From Conus ventricosus (Eukaryota > Mollusca > Gastropoda > Neogastropoda > Conidae): DNA of 64,000 nt. Positions 46,496 through 57,022 of the stretch are shown piece by piece; the stretch's first letter is position 1; each line of letters begins with the position of its first letter. Location of the stretch: assembly GCA_018398815.1 (NCBI GenBank), contig CM031626.1, positions 40,988,419 to 41,052,418 on the forward strand. Direction: 5' to 3'. The position numbers and the translations under genes were made by a program. A model generated the notes under the pieces. The model ran no database searches, had not been told where the DNA came from, and saw nothing but the letters and a program-made list of their open reading frames with translations.

Positions 46496-47375
46496 ATTTT
46501 TTTAACCTCTTCACTGCGCTGTTGACGTACAGTGTACGTCATGAAAAGTGCCGCCTGCAATGCGCTGTTGACGAACATTGTCCGTCATGATTCAACACTC
46601 TTTCTGTTTCGTCCAGCATTGCCGAAAACCCCTCTATTTATGATTTGATAAGCTCCCTTGACAACTCTTTGCTTTTGGTTTGTACCATTTGTTCAAGGTA
46701 ATTGGTTCATTTACATAATTTATGACGATCGATAAGCAAGGTACTGTGAAGTCCTACTTTCAGTATTCGAATGCCATGGCTGGCGCACGACGAGCTATAC
46801 AGTTGCAGAGGTTATTTACGAAATTTACCGAGATGAAGAAGTGGAGATGAAGAAGATTTTGATCCAGCTGGCATCGAACTTCGTGAAGTTGATGCTAACG
46901 ACCCAAGAGTTTGATCTGGAAGTGGAAGAAGCTTTGAGTGACTCGTCGTCTGAGTCAGACTCAGAGCATGGAGATCCAATAATTCAAGACGCAGGTGAGT
47001 GTATTTGAGAGATTCAATTCAATTTTATAACATAATGGTGTTGTTTTTCTTCTCAGTATAATTATGAATAGAACAACCAAGTGTGTGTATTGTATGTCTG
47101 TACCGCTGATGGGGGCCGCGTCAGCGAGCGAGCCGGTCATCAATGACCAGTGTGCTTGACCGACTTTCAGGCGTTGGGCTCGTGTGCCAGTGTCAGTCGC
47201 TCGCTCGCTCGCTCTGTCACGCTGCGTGTGTTTGGTTTTGCTTGTGGTTTACAAGTGTTTCTTGCCGATGTGTGCCCAACTCTTCCCTATGGCCTGTGTG
47301 TGTTCGTGTGAGGGCAGGGTGGAGTAGGGGAAATGTGTGTGTGTGCGTGGGTAAGTGTGTGTGTGTGTGTTGTTG

Positions 47376-47406
<31 letters not shown>

Positions 47407-47856
47407 TGTGTTGTGTGTGTGTGTGTGTGTGTGTGTGGGGTGTGTGTGGGGTGTGTGTTTGATGATACTTTTTCTAGAAAACAGAAAGCACACAGTGATA
47501 AATAACACTGATCTAAACATGTTGCAGTGAAGTTTCTTGTTCGAAGCAAAAACTCATTGGATTGTTTGCAGTGTTTGCTTGATGAAAATGAAAGGGGGCG
47601 TGTCATGCTAATGACCCAATTTCAGTTTGTGTATGTTTGTTCGCTTATGGTGTGTATGTGTTTGTGAATATTTTCATAAACTGAAAGCAAGAGTAGATAC
47701 AAAAAATTGTTATCATTTTGAAGTGATTTTGTATGCCGTTTATTTGAGTTTTATTGGACTAACAGAAGGGGGTGTGGCTTGTTTACACTGTGTGTGTGTG
47801 TGTGTGTGTGTTTTGTGTGTGTGTGTGTGTGGGTGTGGTGTGTGTGTGTCTTCATA

Positions 47857-47887
<31 letters not shown>

Positions 47888-48039
47888 GTGTGTGTGTGGT
47901 ACATTTTCTTTTTATTTCATGAAATATTTCTGTAGAAAATTGAACTCTTGCTTTCAATGTGTTACAGCTAGGCTGATGCAGCATGGAGATGATGTTCAGC
48001 CTGGACCCGCTGGTGCTGGGCCTGTTGCTGGACCTGCTG

Positions 48040-48380
48040 GTGATGGATGCAGAATGAACACATTGTGTTCAGGAAGGATGGTCACAGCAGCTCCTTCCTT
48101 GACTTCCAGAAAGAAGCCATGAATGAGATGATTTTGGGCGACAAAGATCCAGCTAATGCTGAGGATGACCATGCTGTCAGGTTGTGTGCTCGACACTTCA
48201 TCGGTGTGTGCTGCCCCCTACCCAACATAAAGCACGGCCATCAAAGAGGGTGCCGTGTCTGCTGGAAGAAAGGGCAGAGGAAAGACACCAGGTATTACTG
48301 CCCAGACTGCCCAGCAAACCAGGATTGTGTTTGGAAATGCTTCTGGAACTATCACACCCCAGTGTTTCTACTGGCGTAGA
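48040..48380 (+). pseudogene. piggyBac transposase C-terminal fragment
   Basis: An open frame of ~110 codons (48047-48379) ends with the cysteine-rich domain: HGHQRGCRVCWKKGQRKDTR, then YYCPDCPANQDCVWKCFWNY and HT. This matches the C-terminal DNA-binding zinc domain of piggyBac transposases (R-C-x-V-C ... R-x-x-T-R-Y-x-C ... C ... C-F-x-x-Y-H-T). The frame keeps no catalytic Asp residues, so it is a remnant. Confidence 0.88.
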
Positions 48381-49112
48381 AACTGGGAGATCTACACACC
48401 TTTCGTTCTTTGTGTGGCTAGGTTGTGATGTGGTGTGGCTGGACACTGCTTCATGGGTCTTTGTACACTGTATAACTCCAACACAAAGTGTGCTATAAAC
48501 TGCTGTGAGGTCAGCATCATCTGATTATATCATGATTGATGTCTTCATTTCTTTATATTGCGTTTCAAGGAGTTCATGTGACATTCCGGCATACCCTTTC
48601 ATTATATTTTTGTTACAAACAGATTTTTCATTCATTTTTTCCCTTTCATATGATATAACTTTTATGTAGCTATCTTCAATATCTTCAGAACTATAAGCAA
48701 ATGAAAGTCATAGGCATGATTTTTGTGTTTTTCGGAATTCTACAGGTGACAGAAACTGGAGATAAACACCTTTCATTCTTTGTGTGGCTAGACTGTGGTA
48801 TGTTGTGACTGGACACTGCTTCCTGGATCATTGTACACTGTAAATGTTCAATACAAAATGTGCTATGAACTGCTGTGAGCTCCAGCATCACCTAATAACG
48901 TCATGATTGATTTTTTTCATTTTTTTTGTATTGTATTTCAAGGAGTTCATGTGTCATTCTAGCATATCATTCCATTATGTTATTGTTACAAACAGATTCT
49001 TCATTCAATTTCCTTTCATGTGATATAACTTTTATGTAGCTATGTTCAATATCTTCTGAATTATAAGCAAATGAAAAGCATAGGCGTGATTTTTGTGTTT
49101 TTCTAAAAAATA
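48373..49112. repeat. Tandem duplication near the 3' end of piggyBac-like element 2
   Basis: Two ~365 bp copies (48373-48738 and 48749-49112), about 85% identical by eye. Both carry TTTGTGTGGCTAG, ACTGGACACTGCTTC, CAAGGAGTTCATGTG and ATATAACTTTTATGTAGCTA. piggyBac-like element 1 shows an analogous duplication. Confidence 0.85.
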
Positions 49113-49559
49113 TCTTAGCATGGGACTTAGCAAAATATGATAGCAGCGAAGGGGTTAATATATAAAGAAAAATCCACATTTAAAACCATCAAAATATGTT
49201 TCTTAGCCTTCAATTCAAACCTCAAATTCTGAGGGTTTTTTTTTCTTTTCTTTTTGTTTTGTTTTTGTTTTTTGTCAAAAATGCAAATGGATTAATACAG
49301 GGCTCTCTGCGTTTGTGGCTGGTCGATTTACGTAAGAAATGGGTTTTTTCTGAAAATTTTCCTGCCTTGGCCCTGGTTCTATTACTAGTAACTAGACGTC
49401 TAGGTTTTGTTTCACAACATAAAGTCAAATGACGAATGTTTCAGCTAACTGAGGTAGTTTTTAACCATTGCAAATGAATGATAAAATATAACAAAGAAGA
49501 GAGCAAAATCACCAACAGCTTACTTTCCAAAGTTTAATTGTTCTTCAATGCAGCGACAC

Positions 49560-49770
49560 GCTGCCTGTGAACCAGGCGTTTCATGTGGTCAGCAATCGTA
49601 ATTTAAGCCACGACTTCCGAAGCTGATTTTCTTGTTGCAAGCTAGACATAACGCCTGCTCGTCACTGCTTTTGCATATGCTATCTCTAACTCTACTCCCA
49701 CACACACCTCTTCCTCGAGCCAGTTTTCTTTCCAACGGTTGGGATTTTTTTTTTTTTTTTTTTTGTTGCG
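49560..49770 (-). pseudogene. BED-like zinc-finger ORF remnant in transposon
   Basis: The minus strand encodes WLEEEV..., CLACNKKISFGSRG in broken frames; the duplicate copy at 52308-52560 keeps CLACNKKISFGSRGFITIAD then HMKRLVHRQRV to a stop. A C-x2-C ... H finger with GSRG resembles the single fingers found in some transposon proteins. Related to 61208-61600. Confidence 0.65.
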
Positions 49771-50325
49771 ATTTCGTTCGACGCCATGAATTCACAGATG
49801 ACACTCGGTCGATCGGCGCTGTAAGCGGATGTGCAGTGGTTGGCCGAGTCAACCGAATAAAAACCAGCCCATTTGGGTATAAGCCTAGAGTAATCTCGCC
49901 GGAGGCGTCTCGCCGAGATTGGGAGCAAAGAAAATCGCGATAGCTTTTTTTTTTTTTTTCGGCGGAGATTTTTTTCAAAAGGCGGACATTTTTTTTTAAG
50001 ACGGCGGAACGGCGGGAGAACGGCGGAGCTGTTCTCATCCTTGTCCAACTAACCAAAGCAACAAAAGTACTGGTCCTGTCTCCTCGACATCTACAGCGTT
50101 CTGAAAACAGACTAAGAAAACCTGAGCAGACGCAACACAAAAACCAAACGAAACAAATAACAAAAATCTACATTTTTCCACACCCGCCCAAGTCCTTCGC
50201 TGGACGTCCACCTTTCACGCTACCCCTATCTGTTTGCCCCCCTCACCACTGATCACAGACCACCGCCAACCGCCCCCCACCGCCCCCCCCCCCCCCCCCC
50301 CCCCCCCACCCCCCCTCCTTGTTAC

Positions 50326-50514
50326 CTGTGTGCAGGCAGGTCGATGACAGTGTGGTAGGCTGTGGGCAGAGCGGCAGCCCTCCTCCGACGTCGATGAAAC
50401 GATGGGCGGGGGTACACTGGTGGAGAAGGCCGCTCCCAGGCTTCCTCCAATGACAGCAGCCGCGTGGGGCTGGATATGGCAAGTGACCTTGGCCTTGGTT
50501 TCCCTTTTCTGCCT
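50326..50514 (-). pseudogene. Damaged duplicate of Rho-GAP exon C
   Basis: Same splice borders as exon C (TTGCAG-like acceptor, CACAG|GTAACA donor) and near-identical sequence. It has three one-base deletions (CCCC to CCC, TCACAC to TACAC, CCCGCTC to CCGCTC) and a two-base gain near the acceptor, so the reading frame is lost. Because exon C starts after phase 1 and ends at phase 2, including both copies would shift frame even if intact. It is either a dead duplicate or an assembly artefact. Confidence 0.8.
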
Positions 50515-50611
50515 CTGCAGCAAGCAGAAAGTCCGTTTTTTCTTCTTTTCTTTCCCTTTTTTCTTGTTTTATTTTTTTTTTTCCTTTTTAAAAAGTGGTA
50601 GTGGTGAGAAG

Positions 50612-50612
50612 G

Positions 50613-50675
<63 letters not shown>
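50612..50675. repeat. ~60-base poly-G tract
   Basis: Uninterrupted G run, far longer than the matching run in the right duplicate (near 53382-53391). Length is unlikely to be reliable. Confidence 0.9.
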
Positions 50676-53092
50676 AAAACAACGGACTGGAAAGTGTCTA
50701 GGGGGGGGAGGGGGGGGGGAGGCAGGGAGGGTGTGCGTGGGGTGCGTGCGTGCGGGCGGGGGTTGGTGTGCGTGGTGAGTTTCAAATCTGAGTTCTCTCT
50801 TGCAAGACTGCAGTTCAATGCTGGTTCGATGGTGTCCTCCCTTTCAGAACACTTTCCCTTTCACCTGCTACACCGTACCCTTTCACAGGTTTACCTGCCT
50901 TCGGTAACACTTTCCCTTCACCTTGCAACCGATCCTTCCAAGCTTTACCTGACCTCTTCGTGTAAACATTTCCCTTCACCTTGGCTCCCGATACCCTTTC
51001 CAGCTTTTACGACTCTTCGTTAACACTTCCCCTTCACCTTGCTTCAAAACGATACCCTTCCAAGCTTTTACTGAATTTTTTCATCCTTCTACATTTTACT
51101 CTCTCCATCCTTTTCCACACAATTTTCTCCCTTTGTTTTTTACAAAACCCCTCTTTTCCAAACCCGTTTCTGATACTCTTTCACCCTTTCATAAGATTTT
51201 CTCTCCCCTTTCCAACCCCGAACATTTAACCTCTCACCTTTCAAAGAAAACTTCTTCCAAGCTTTTTTTGAATGATAGCTCCCCACGGCTACAATATTCC
51301 CGCACATCTCTGACCATGCTCGTTCCGCCCTTTAAACCCGTCCTCTTTCTCCATTCCAATTATCTCTTCCACCCTGTTACCTGAATTTTACTCCTCCCCT
51401 GTTTGTTAAACCAATATACTCTCCACCCTGTTACCTGATATACTCTCTCCACCCTGTTTCTGATTATACTCCCTTCCACCCTGTTACCCGAACCTCCAAC
51501 CCCTGTTACCTGATACACTCTCTCCACCCTGTTCTGAAAACTCATCCAAACCCGTTACCTGATATACTCTCTCCACCCGTTACCTGTTTTATCTCTCCCC
51601 TGTTACTGATTACTCTCTCCACCCGTTACCTGATATTACCTTTTCCCCTTGTTTACCTGATATACTCTCTCCCCCTGTTTACCTTTTTATACTTCTCCTC
51701 CACCCGGGTTTCCGATATACTCTCCCTCTGTTACTGATATACTCTCTCCACCCTGTACCTGATATACTCTCTCCACTCTGTTACCTGATAACTTTCCACC
51801 CTGTTTACCAGATATACTCTCTCCACCCTGTTACCTGATTTTACTCTCTCCACCCTGTTACCTGATTACTCTCTCCACCCTGTACCGTTACTCTCTCCCC
51901 AGCTTGTTTTTTTGTTTTTGTTTTGTTAGGGTTTTTGTTGTGTTCCCTGTGTTGTGTTGTGTAAATGTTCGTCTGTCGGATCCACTTAAACCTCAAATTT
52001 TTCTAGTTCATTTTTGAGGTTTTTTTCTTTTTTTTGTTTTGTTTGTTTTTGTCAAACATGCAAATGGATTTAATACAGGGCTCTCTGCGTTTGTGGCTGG
52101 TCGATTTACGTAAGAAATGGGTTTTTCTGAAAATTACCTGCCCTTGGCCCTGGTTCTATTATAGTAACTAGACGTCTAGGTTTTGTTTCACAACATAAAG
52201 TCAAATGACGAATGTTTCAGCTAACTGAGGTAGTTTGACCATTGCAAATGAATGATAAAATATAACAAAGAAGAGAGCAAAATCACCAACAGCTTACTTT
52301 CCAAAGTTTAATTGTTCTTCAATGCAGCGACACGCTGCCTGTGAACCAGGCGTTTCATGTGGTCAGCAATCGTAATGAAGCCACGACTTCCGAAGCTGAT
52401 TTTCTTGTTGCAAGCTAGACATAACGCCTGCTCGTCACTGCTTTTGCATATGCTATCTCTAACTCTACTCCCACACACACCTCTTCCTCGAGCCAGTTTT
52501 CTTTCCAACGGTTGGGATTTTTTTTTTTTGTTTTTTTGTTGCGATTTCGTTCGACGCCATGAATCACAGATGACACTCGGTCGATCGGCGCTGTAAGCGG
52601 ATGTGCAGTGGTTGGCCGAGTCAACCGAATAAAAACCAGCCCATTTGGGTATAAGCCTAGAGTAATCTCGCCGGAGGCGTCTCGCCGAGATTGGGAGCAA
52701 AGAAAATCGCGATAGCTTTTTTTTTTTTTTTTCGGCGGAGATTTTTTTCAAACGGCGGACATTTTTTTTAAGACGGCGGAACGGCGGAGAACGGCGGAGC
52801 TGTTCTCATCCTTGTCCAACTAACCAAAGCAACAAAAGTACTGGTCCTGTCTCCTCGACATCTACAGCGTTCTGAAAACAGACTAAGAAAACCTGAGCAG
52901 ACGCAACACTAAAACCAAACGAAACAAATAACAAAAATCTACATTTTTCCACACTCCCGCCCAAGTCCTTCGCTGGACGTCCACCTTTCACGCTACCCCT
53001 ATCTGTTTGCCCCCCTCACCACTGATCACAGACCACCGCCACCGCCACCACCACCCCCCCCCCCCCCCCCCCCCCACCCCCCTCCTTGTTAC

Positions 53093-53282
53093 CTGTGTGC
53101 AGGCAGGTCGATGACAGTGTGGTAGGCTGTGGGCAGAGCGGCAGCCCCTCCTCCGACGTCGATGAAACGATGGGCGGGGGTCACACTGGTGGAGAAGGCC
53201 CGCTCCCTGGCTTCCTCCAATGACAGCAGCCGCGTGGGGCTGGATATGGCAAGTGACCTTGGCCTTGGTTTCTTCTCTGCCT
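53093..53282 (-). CDS. ARHGAP32: Rho-GAP (ARHGAP31/32/33-like), exon C
   Basis: Acceptor GCTTGCTGCAG|AG (53282; a second AG six bases on is in frame) and donor GCACACAG|GTAACA (53093), 190 bp. It reads KPRPRSLAISSPTRLLSLEE, then ARERAFSTSVTPAHRF, then IDVGGGAAALPTAYHTVIDL. This matches, in order, the (S)SPSTKLL(T/S)LEEAQ and (K)YIEVG.GP.AL...HT(I/V)IE(F/L)P blocks directly after the GAP domain in ARHGAP31/32/33, the most specific family signature in the window. Phases fit B upstream and X or D downstream. A damaged second copy is at 50326-50514. Confidence 0.92.
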
Positions 53283-53559
53283 CTGCAGCAAGCAGACGTC
53301 CGTTCTTCTTCTTTCTTTCCCTTTTTTCTTGTTTATTTTTTTTTTCCTTTTAAAATGTGGTAGTCTGGTGGAGAAGGACGGGGGGGGGGGGCAAAGCAAC
53401 GGACTGGAACAGTGTCTCAGGTGGGGGAAGGGGGTGGGAGGCAGGGAGGAGTGTGTGTGCGTGTGTGTGTGTGTGGTGTGTGTGTGTGTGTGTGAGTGCA
53501 AAATCTTGAGTTCTCTCTTGCAAGAACTGCAGTATCTAATGCTGGGTTCGATGGTGCTC

Positions 53560-53835
53560 CTCCCTCTTCAGTAACACTTTCCCCTTTCACCTTGCTACAC
53601 ACGATACCCTTTCCAAGCTTTTACCTGACCTCTTCGGTAACACTTTCCCCTTTCACCTTGCTACACAACGATACCCTTTCCAAGCTTTTACCTGACCTCT
53701 TCGGTAACACTTTCCCCTTTCACCTTGCTACACACGATACCCTTTCCAAGCTTTTACCTCACCTCTTCGGTAACACTTTCCCCTTTCACCTTGCTACACA
53801 CGATACCCTTTCCAAGCTTTTACCTGACTTTCTTT
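53560..53835. repeat. ~63 bp minisatellite, 4 copies
   Basis: Unit CTTCGGTAACACTTTCCCCT, TTCACCTTGCTACACACGAT, ACCCTTTCCAAGCTTTTACC, TGAC. On the gene strand each unit contains GTCAG|GTAAAAGC, a consensus-like 5' splice site. Confidence 0.9.
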
Positions 53836-53904
53836 CAATCCTTCTACATTGATACTCTCTCCATCCTTTTCACACAATTTTCTCTCCTTTGTTTTTTACA
53901 CAAA

Positions 53905-54625
53905 CATCTCTTTCCACCTGTTACATGATACTCTTTCCACCCTTTCATAAGATTTTCTCTCCACCCTTTCCACCCTGATACATGAAACTCTCTCCACTCT
54001 TTCACAAGATACTTCTTCCACTGTCTTGAACTGATAGCTCCCCACCTGGCTACAATATACCCGCACCACTCTCTGACATGCTCGTTCCGCCCTGTTACCT
54101 GTTCCCATCTTTCTCCATTCCCACATATACTCTCTCCACCTGTTACCTGATATACTCTCTCCACCCTGTTACCTGATATACTCTCCACCCTGTTACCTGA
54201 TATACTCTCTCCACCCTGTTACTGATATACTCTCTCCACCCTGTTACCTGATATACCCTCTCCACCCTGTTTACCTGATACACTCTCTCCACCCTGTTAC
54301 CTGATATACTCTCTCCACCCTGTTACCTGATATACTCTCTCCACCCTGTTACCTGATATACTCTCTCCACCCTGTTTACCTGATATACTCCTCCACCCTG
54401 TTACCTGATATACTCTCTCCACCCTGTTACCAGATATACTCTCTCCACTCTGTTACCTGATATACTCTCTCCACCCTGTTACCTGATATACTCTCTCCAC
54501 TCTGTTACCTGATATACTCTCTCCACCCTGTTACCAGATATACTCTGTCCACCCTGTTACCTGATTTACTCTCTCCACCCTGTTACCTGATATACTCTCT
54601 CCACCCTGTAACCAGTTACTCTCTC
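53905..54625. repeat. 26 bp minisatellite, ~27 copies, donor-like units
   Basis: Unit CTCTCTCCACCCTGTTACCT plus GATATA. On the gene strand each unit reads ATATCAG|GTAACAGGGTGG, very like the exon C donor (CACAG|GTAACAAGGAGG). It lies in intron B-C, upstream of exon C. Confidence 0.93.
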
Positions 54626-54633
54626 CAGCAGCT

Positions 54634-54656
54634 CTGTGTGTGTGTGTGTGTGTGTG

Positions 54657-54707
<51 letters not shown>

Positions 54708-54785
54708 CGTACGTGCGTGCGTGCGTGCATGCGTGCGCGCGCATGTGTGTGTGTGTGTGTTATGTGTGTGTGTGCACGTGCGTGC
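54634..54785. repeat. TG/CGTG microsatellite
   Basis: (TG)n then CGTGCG repeats. Confidence 0.95.
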
Positions 54786-55439
54786 ATGCACTGTACACAG
54801 AGATGTGAACACCCTGATTTAATTGCAGCAGTTCTGATTTTACAGCCTTGGTACCAATCTCCTTTTTTGTATGCAGAACTCCAATCTAAAAAAAGACAAA
54901 AACATACACAACCCTCCCCGTTCCTGCTTCAAAACAAAAAAAGAACACATATTTTGGCTGAACAAAATAAAGTAGCATGGCTCATAAACCAAGAACACAG
55001 ACAGCATGGAATCAAGCGAAGGCTAGTTAGTGCTTGGACAAACAGTTAGTTCTCAACCTTTTGACTGGCTATAACACCCACTTCTCTCTGATACTCTGTT
55101 TAGACTCTGTGAGAATCACTTCTCTCGTGACTCCACCCACCAGAGAAAGAAGAGGCGGGTTTGTTTACAATCACTGGTTTACTTGACGTTTCTCCGAGAC
55201 AGCCTCAGACTGGCGGAAGGATCAGCAAGTGCTATGCGTGCATCGTTTGGCGTAGGAAAAACTCCTCTCTGCTAGCAGTTTGTTACACAGGAAGTGTGCC
55301 ATTACCCACCATATAATTTCACTGTCATCTGGACTTTTGCCTTACACACGTAATCGATGTTTTTGAATGAACATGCTGTGTCATTACACATGGTAATGGG
55401 AAACTCGCAGTTGGCTGAATCCACCCCACATATAAAGCA

Positions 55440-55800
55440 CTAACCAACCAACCAACATTGGTTAAAGGGAAGAAACTGCTGAAAAAAACAACACAACAAC
55501 ATTGGTTAAAGGGAAGAAACTGCTGAAAAAACAACAACAACAACAACAACAAAACTTTGAAAAGTCCCCAAAAAGAGAGAGGTAGCCCTTCAGTTCATAG
55601 TGGCACAGACAAATAAACCAATAAAAATCTATCAGAGCCCTTTAGTTCATAGTGGCACAGACAAATAAACCAATAAAAATCTATCAGAGCCCTTTAGTTC
55701 ATTGTGGCACAGACAAATAAACCAATAAAAATCTATGAGAGCCCTTTAGTTCATAGTGGCACAGACAAATAAACCAATAAAAATCTATCAGAGAAGGCAT
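55440..55800. repeat. Short tandem duplications
   Basis: Two copies of CATTGGTTAAAGGGAAGAAA then CTGCTGAAAAAA (55455-55545), and four copies of a ~54 bp unit (AGAGCCCTTTAGTTCATAGT, GGCACAGACAAATAAACCAA, TAAAAATCTATC) at 55585-55797. No gene is seen between 54800 and 55855. Confidence 0.9.
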
Positions 55801-55854
55801 CCACTACACTCTCAACAGTAAACAAATGTGTCTGAAATCTGCATGCCACAAAAT

Positions 55855-56265
55855 GATAATGATGATGATGATAATACTTATATAGTGCCTATTCTCGGCT
55901 AGAGACCAAGCTGTAAGCGCTTTACAATCAACACTCGTTTACACAACGGGCTGCCTACCTGGGTAGTGCCGACTGAAGAGCTGCCAGCTGGTGCTTCATT
56001 CAGTCGTTTCCCGTGTCATCCAGTCAGATATCGTTCACTCAATATCCTTACTCCTTCATTCATTCTTTCAATTTCTCACGCAGGGTGCATGCTACGTGTA
56101 ATTGTCATCCATACCAACGGCCAAACAAAGTTGGTGATGGGATTTTACATGTGTGCAAGATGTAATGCGTGCGTTCACACACAGGAACCTCGGTTTAAGT
56201 CTCATTCGAAGGACTGTATGGGAAACAGAGTCAGAACCAATGTTAACTCCGCATCATCAGCAATC
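55855..56265 (-). mobile_element. Retroposon fragment related to family A
   Basis: TATAGTGCCTATTCTCGGCT, AAGCGCTTTACAATC, CATCCATACCAACGGCCAAA and TCATTCGAAGGACTGTATGG. The second half matches family A (58300-58510). It ends about 45 bp downstream of the exon B donor. Confidence 0.75.
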
Positions 56266-56307
56266 CTGCACTGGTGAGCTGGTGCTGGCCAGCCATCAAC
56301 GACTTAC

Positions 56308-56450
56308 TCTGCGACTGAGGCGAGTCGGCGTCGGGCGAAGCATCACCGAAGATGAGGTCACAGTAACAGATGAGACACTCTGTCACCACCGCCTGGATTC
56401 CCACTCCCTGCAGGGCCGCCGCTCCGCCTCCCTGCTCCAACGCTTTTGAC
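56308..56450 (-). CDS. ARHGAP32: Rho-GAP (ARHGAP31/32/33-like), exon B, end of GAP domain
   Basis: Acceptor CACGTGCAG|G (56450) and consensus donor TCGCAGA|GTAAGT (56308), 143 bp. One base completes the split Arg codon from exon A, giving PNLLR|SKALEQGGGAAALQ and then GVGIQAVVTECLICYCDLIF. This matches the last helices of the GAP domain in ARHGAP31/32/33 (LLRSK...AAF.EVR.QSVV.E.I...D.IF). The domain stimulates GTP hydrolysis by Cdc42/Rac-type GTPases; the arginine finger is encoded upstream, outside the window. The acceptor has no clear pyrimidine tract and lies in a triplicated 28 bp repeat. Confidence 0.92.
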
Positions 56451-56530
56451 CTGCACGTGTCATTTGATGTCAATGACCTGCACGTGTCATTCTGATGTCA
56501 ATGACCTGCACGTGTCATTCTGATGTCAAT
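56448..56530 (-). repeat. 28 bp repeat triplicating the exon B acceptor
   Basis: Three copies of GACCTGCACGTGTCATTCTG plus ATGTCAAT (the first is 27 bp). On the gene strand each supplies CACGTGCAG|GTC. Using the second acceptor would add exactly 27 bases in frame with no stop (SLTSNDTCR). Confidence 0.92.
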
Positions 56531-56923
56531 GCATGCCTCCTGCGCAGCTTACAGGTAACAAGGTTTTCACAACCAGGAAAATAAGGAATTCTACAACTGA
56601 AAGTAGTTTTACTGTATACTTACCTGTCCGAACAAATGACTTTGTTCCACAAGGCGTGGAACATCACCCTGTCATCAGGATAAAACAATCAAACAAAACA
56701 AATTGGGAGGGCAGGGAGCTAACCTCCACTCCATACCCAGTTGGCAGCAAGAGTGATTACCCTTTGAGAATTCACTTCATTGTTCCACATTCAAGCTAGA
56801 TCAGTTTTTTTGCATGTTTTCCCAACCAAGCGGGGCGGTGGGGAGGTGTTCTAGTGTCTGGAAAGGGAATGTAATCATAAACTGTATTCAGCTGCATAAT
56901 TCCTTTTCCTCATATTCACTTAC

Positions 56924-57022
56924 CTGTCCAAACCATATGCTGGCATATCACACTGATCCCCATGTGCGTGTGTGCATGCGTGCGGGTGGTGTATTGGACT
57001 GCGATAAAAGACGAAGCTAGAA
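56924..57022 (-). CDS. Candidate cassette exon W within the GAP domain
   Basis: On the gene strand GGGCAGTCCAG|T (57022) and the perfect donor GGACAG|GTAAGT (56924) bound 99 bp, a multiple of three. Phase 2 at both ends fits between A and B. The frame is open (SSFVFYRSPIHHPHA, HGDQCDMPAYGLD). It would insert 33 residues between NLLR and SK of the GAP domain, so it would be an alternative or non-functional exon. The acceptor is at the edge of the 57020-57445 array. Low confidence without transcripts. Confidence 0.3.

Larger units (their letters stand above)
46506..49154. mobile_element. piggyBac-like element 2, non-autonomous
   Basis: TTAA at 46502-46505 and 49155-49158; termini CCTCTTCACTGC and, inverted, CCCCTTCGCTGC. 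Near the left end an acidic segment (SDSSSESDSEHGD) ends in a donor-like GCAG|GTGAGT. Only the C-terminal part of the transposase remains at the right (next entry). The catalytic core is deleted. TG microsatellites occur at 47333-47460 and 47790-47905. Confidence 0.88.
46367..50043. mobile_element. DNA transposon-like element with CAGGGATGAGAACAG termini
   Basis: The left end CAGGGATGAGAACAG is answered at the right by CTGTTCTCATCCTTG (one mismatch in 15). Flanks carry a 6 bp duplication TCCAAC (46361-46366, 50044-50049). Without the nested piggyBac-like element it is ~1.0 kb: a GC hairpin cluster at the left (46412-46495), and at the right a minus-strand zinc-finger ORF remnant and a GGCGG-rich end. 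A related element lies at 60515-61944. I cannot assign it to a named superfamily from these features. Confidence 0.75.
49216..51910. repeat. Left copy of a ~2.7 kb tandem duplication
   Basis: Head-to-tail duplicate of 51990-54630: transposon end, polyC/polyG tracts, exon C-like block and downstream minisatellites, all in the same order. From about 50860 to 51900 this copy has very many small indels relative to the right copy. Confidence 0.88.
51990..54630. repeat. Right copy of the ~2.7 kb tandem duplication
   Basis: Better-preserved copy, including the intact exon C and regular minisatellites. Offset from the left copy is ~2770 bp throughout. Confidence 0.88.

Noticed and set aside
50588..50818. 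Poly-Pro/poly-Gly frames across the G tract
   Set aside because: Homopolymer translation only.
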